From assembly GCA_018660835.1 (NCBI GenBank), contig JABJJN010000087.1, positions 1 through 36,372 of the forward strand: DNA of 36,372 nt, read 5' to 3'. Made by a program: the position numbers and the translations under genes. Shown here in pieces: positions 35,001-36,372 of the stretch. The DNA comes from Gemmatimonadota bacterium (GTDB taxonomy: Bacteria > Latescibacterota > UBA2968 > UBA8231). Every line of letters starts with the position of its first letter. Position 1 is the first letter of the stretch. Under the pieces are notes generated by a model, which ran no database searches, was not told the origin of the DNA, and saw nothing but the letters and a program-made list of their open reading frames with translations.

Positions 35001-36033
35001 GCGTCCCCACGGCCTCGACCTGTCGTGGAACGGGAGGGACAGTGGTCTTGGGGTGGGAAGGTAGAATCGACCATGTCGGTTGAGAGACCTCGCCAGTGAC
35101 GACGAGCAGGTCCCGCGCGAGGGTATCCGGGCTGGAGACGACCACGTAGTGCCCGGCAGGAAGATCGAGCTCAAAGTGACCATCGCCGCCGCTACGTGTG
35201 GTGACCTGCAACCCGGACGACGGGCCGGAAAACTGCAGCAATCGGTTGCGCACGCCCCGAGCCTGTGCATGCCAGATCAAGCGCCCCTCGATACGACCGA
35301 CGGGTGACTGCTCCCCGATCAGCAGCACGTCACCACGACTGCCGGGCCGCTGTGCCTTCAGAATCCCATCGCCCCAGGCCATCCATGACAGGGAACCATC
35401 CGCATCCCGATCAACGCCGACGACATCGAGAGCGATGCTGGTGCCCTCACGCCAGCCGCCCACGGCACCCACCGCGTGAGCCAGGTCAATAGCCCACTCG
35501 TATACGTGGCCAGCAGAATTGCGCCGGACACCGTATCTGACACCCCTCAGCCCCTCGGCGGTGCCACCCACGGGGAAAGAAGTCGACGGGCGTGTCCCGT
35601 AGAGACTGTACTGGCGACCAGCAGAGGAATCGGTGTGAACGACGTCGAGATAGATCTCGCAGCCGTCACTCGCCTCCCACCACTGGTGTTCGAGGCCTGG
35701 TAAGGATTCGGTAACGATCGAATCGTCATCGATGTCGATGGCAATGTAGAGGAGACCAGCCGCTCGATCGAAGGCGAGGGTGAAGCGGCCCTGAAAATCG
35801 TGCGACGATGGACGCGTACCAACGCCGGGGACGTCGAGGGGATACCAGCGCGCTGTGGGGGACCAGTCGGTCAGATCGCCGTCCACGTCGATTGCCGTCG
35901 TGGTAGGTGCGACGATGGCAATGCTGCCATTGTGGGCCAGCGTTGGCGTCGGCGCTGTCGCAAGTCCAATCGCCAGGATCAGACCTGCCAGGACCTGCCC
36001 ACATCCCTGCCTGTTGGCTTGGTATTCTCTCAT
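31963..36033 (-). CDS. CBM9/two-propeller sensor histidine kinase (HTCS-like)
   Basis: This 1356-residue membrane kinase has, in order: a signal peptide (about 1-34); a CBM9-like domain (about 45-240, IDVDGDLTDW...DGCEIYLDVV); a carboxypeptidase-regulatory-like beta module (about 248-312); 14 Reg_prop propeller repeats (about 346-955), enough for two seven-blade propellers; a Y_Y_Y Ig-like domain (about 962-1060); one membrane helix (about 1066-1087); HisKA with His1127 in SHELRTPL; and HATPase_c with Asn1245 (N box), DTGPG at 1273-1277 and GTGIGL at 1302-1307. No receiver is fused. The extracellular part should sense carbohydrate. The ATG at 36033 puts the signal at the N-terminus; a longer in-frame GTG start (36234) is rejected. 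Operon with REC and NtrC genes. Confidence 0.93.
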   Translation of the reverse strand: MREYQANRQGCGQVLAGLILAIGLATAPTPTLAHNGSIAIVAPTTTAIDVDGDLTDWSPTARWYPLDVPGVGTRPSSHDFQGRFTLAFDRAAGLLYIAIDIDDDSIVTESLPGLEHQWWEASDGCEIYLDVVHTDSSAGRQYSLYGTRPSTSFPVGGTAEGLRGVRYGVRRNSAGHVYEWAIDLAHAVGAVGGWREGTSIALDVVGVDRDADGSLSWMAWGDGILKAQRPGSRGDVLLIGEQSPVGRIEGRLIWHAQARGVRNRLLQFSGPSSGLQVTTRSGGDGHFELDLPAGHYVVVSSPDTLARDLLVVTGEVSQPTWSILPSHPKTTVPPVPRQVEAVGTRNGLWHNYGPSDGLAGNMVRAFAETDDGDIWVATSDGISRFDGRSFHSLGHRQDPLFDDVMAIAAHHDGLIWVGTQFSGAVRLDSDSLTVFTTKDGLGADQVMDILIDGQGDVWMATLGGGLSRFDGEQFETFTTRDGLASNTLIGLAQDHEGRIWCALQSGGVSRLDPSRLDEAEASVIGAASPFTNFTMAQGLTHEAVNAIAVDEDGCVWVGGKGGIDVFDGERFVNVVPTAEVGDADIFDLQFDHYGQLWAATPNAGVYRFAFEKTVRTYRTVHRVVLGLESGLVTDAFISLLVDRQGNLWAGAFESGVFVFTGNAFHSYDAESGLPGGVWAQLETDTGEVWVATAGGIFACTNHECQSVELPEEIAGWPVYDLLQDRQGRIWFATKGAGLGVMDGAQIQIFTTRDGLVSNEVSRLLEDRDGDIWAATDSGLMRYDGRTWSRIGEEWEQLRGRPKVLLEDHEGNIWVAVLALNTKRQGRGVMRFDGESWELFDEDDGLDYGAVRAMGEDRRGRLWFGTDRGLTRLDGQIWRSFNREDGLGEGVTSIAEDDEGVLWLGTMAGVYRFDGQVFQPLLRSDGLASDAIYEILQDRKGVYWIGGGSGLTRYEPVVAPPPVHIRAVVAGERYDEVDHVRMPSTADHVGIEFDSPSVKTRNAGMAYRYRLGGVDSTWQITRQPAVEYFDLPLGSYLFEVEAIDRDLGVSDPPAQLRIEVHPPYLQILTSVTIGLLMLAGGLALGTVWHRRRQRLFVAEARSRDLQELNEALQAADALKSDFVSNVSHELRTPLTVIKSSVDNMLDGITGPFNEMQSTYMDRLNINADRLVRLIDDLLDLSRIEAGYLHLRPQALKVDAFIGSTIDSMRPLAAMKEIDLSSECEEGVDGWADPDRLHQILVNLISNAVKFTPNGGRVTVGTSATRGNVLIYVRDTGPGIPQAERERIFERFHRVGQPSKGVRGTGIGLAISRRLVELHGGSIWVEDSEEGGSEFYFTLPNEKGNSDPGEQAKSDSRE
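33169..34998 (-). repeat. Fourteen Reg_prop beta-propeller repeats in the sensor kinase
   Basis: Fourteen divergent copies of about 40 residues, each with a D-x-x-G-x-[ILV]-W-x-[AG] core (DIWVAT, LIWVGT, DVWMAT, RIWCAL and so on) and most with a following DGL turn. Fourteen is the number expected for two seven-bladed propellers, as in Bacteroidetes HTCS sensors. They are protein-level repeats, not a DNA array. Confidence 0.85.
35314..35901 (-). other. CBM9-like carbohydrate-binding domain in the sensor kinase
   Basis: Just behind the signal peptide, residues about 45-240 show the CBM9/DOMON-like pattern: IDVDGDLTDW at the start, FTLAFDRAAGLLYIAIDIDDDSIV, WEASDGCEIYLDVV in the middle, VYEWAIDLAH and a last ALDVVGVDRD strand. 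CBM9 modules bind reducing ends or glycan chains. Binding residues were not modelled, so the ligand is unknown. Confidence 0.65.
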
Positions 36034-36372
36034 TACCAGTCGGCGTCCTTCAAGGAGCGCTACATGCCCTCGCTCCCGAAGACAGGGAGGTCGTCTCTCT
36101 TCGGCGAGGTGGCGAACATCGGTAAAAGCGGAGTCGAGAGCCACCTCGAATCGCGCGTCGGCGGGCGCCAGATTGAAAGGACTCGGGTAGTTGGTGGCCA
36201 GCGATGTCCGCTCGGGCAAGGCGGCGTCTGCCACTTCGGTGATCGCTGTCGGAGGGATTGATCAACGGCCGGACCGGTGGGCCAGAATGACGACATGGAT
36301 CCAGCCAAGGCATCACCTGGTGTATGGGCGGGTGTCCTCAGTATCCATGGGGCTCGTAGCCACGATCGTGGC
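36034..36372 (-). other. No intact gene; possible relic sorting tail upstream of the sensor kinase
   Basis: About 340 bp upstream of the kinase start have no convincing gene. On the minus strand, in the kinase frame and after an in-frame stop at 36262-36264, the sequence reads LPERTSLATNYPSPFN followed by ARFEVALDSAFTDV and later GHVALLEGRRL. This looks like the start of a FlgD-like/YPNPFN C-terminal tail that then loses similarity. It may be the decayed 3' end of a lost exported-protein gene or a chance in-frame extension. No promoter or terminator could be assigned with confidence. Confidence 0.4.

Noticed and set aside
36034..36234. N-terminal extension of the sensor kinase from a GTG at 36234 (67 more residues)
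   Set aside because: It would place the signal peptide in the interior. The ATG at 36033 gives a normal signal peptide, and the extension looks like a relic tail.

Overview
The window reads as a chromosome segment from an uncultured-type, GC-rich Gram-negative bacterium of the FCB superphylum; Latescibacterota is my best guess. This rests on one intact FlgD-like/type IX-type C-terminal sorting tail with a YPNPFN motif, one probable relic of such a tail, a sensor kinase with two-propeller HTCS architecture, and a gene content rich in sugar and peptide catabolism. No 16S or other phylogenetic marker is present, so the phylum is an inference. Coding density is very high, with many 4-bp ATGA/GTGA overlaps. 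I saw no tRNA, rRNA, insertion sequence, prophage or CRISPR array.

Layout. (1) 3-4672, + strand: a five-gene operon with a family 2 glycosyltransferase cut by the window edge, two tandem paralogous PepSY-type membrane proteins, an M14-type carboxypeptidase and an alpha/beta hydrolase. (2) 4657-5046, - strand: a small lipoprotein. (3) 5215-6474, +: a GNAT-like acyltransferase. (4) 10879-6535, -: aroA, a class III aminotransferase, and a Tat-signal class V PLP enzyme with a C-terminal sorting tail. (5) 11077-18833, +: a six-gene operon with a sugar ABC binding protein and two permeases, an AlkC-type DNA repair protein, a sodium:solute symporter and a secreted pectate-lyase-like protein. (6) 21211-18819, -: a threonine-aldolase-like enzyme and a GltS-type carrier; a CPXCG zinc protein diverges from it. 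(7) 24256-21447, -: an M81 (MlrC-like) peptidase and a second class III aminotransferase; a PHP-type phosphoesterase diverges. (8) 26690-25827, -: rlmA. (9) 26766-30253, +: L-rhamnose isomerase, a DHDPS-family aldolase and an enolase-superfamily dehydratase. (10) 36033-30277, -: a signalling operon with a giant CBM9/propeller sensor kinase, a single-domain receiver and an NtrC-type sigma-54 activator.

How it fits together. Most of the window suits a scavenger of plant or algal polysaccharide and peptide. Pectate-lyase products could enter through the symporter and the ABC importer. Rhamnose, a pectin (RG-I) and algal sugar, would be handled by the rha-type cluster. The sensor has a carbohydrate-binding domain outside the membrane and could report glycans to a sigma-54 activator. 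Peptidases, aminotransferases, the aldolase and GltS point to amino-acid turnover. The most unusual items are the CBM9-propeller kinase with separate REC and NtrC partners, the Tat plus sorting-tail PLP enzyme, the AlkC gene inside the sugar operon, and the mixed rhamnose cluster.
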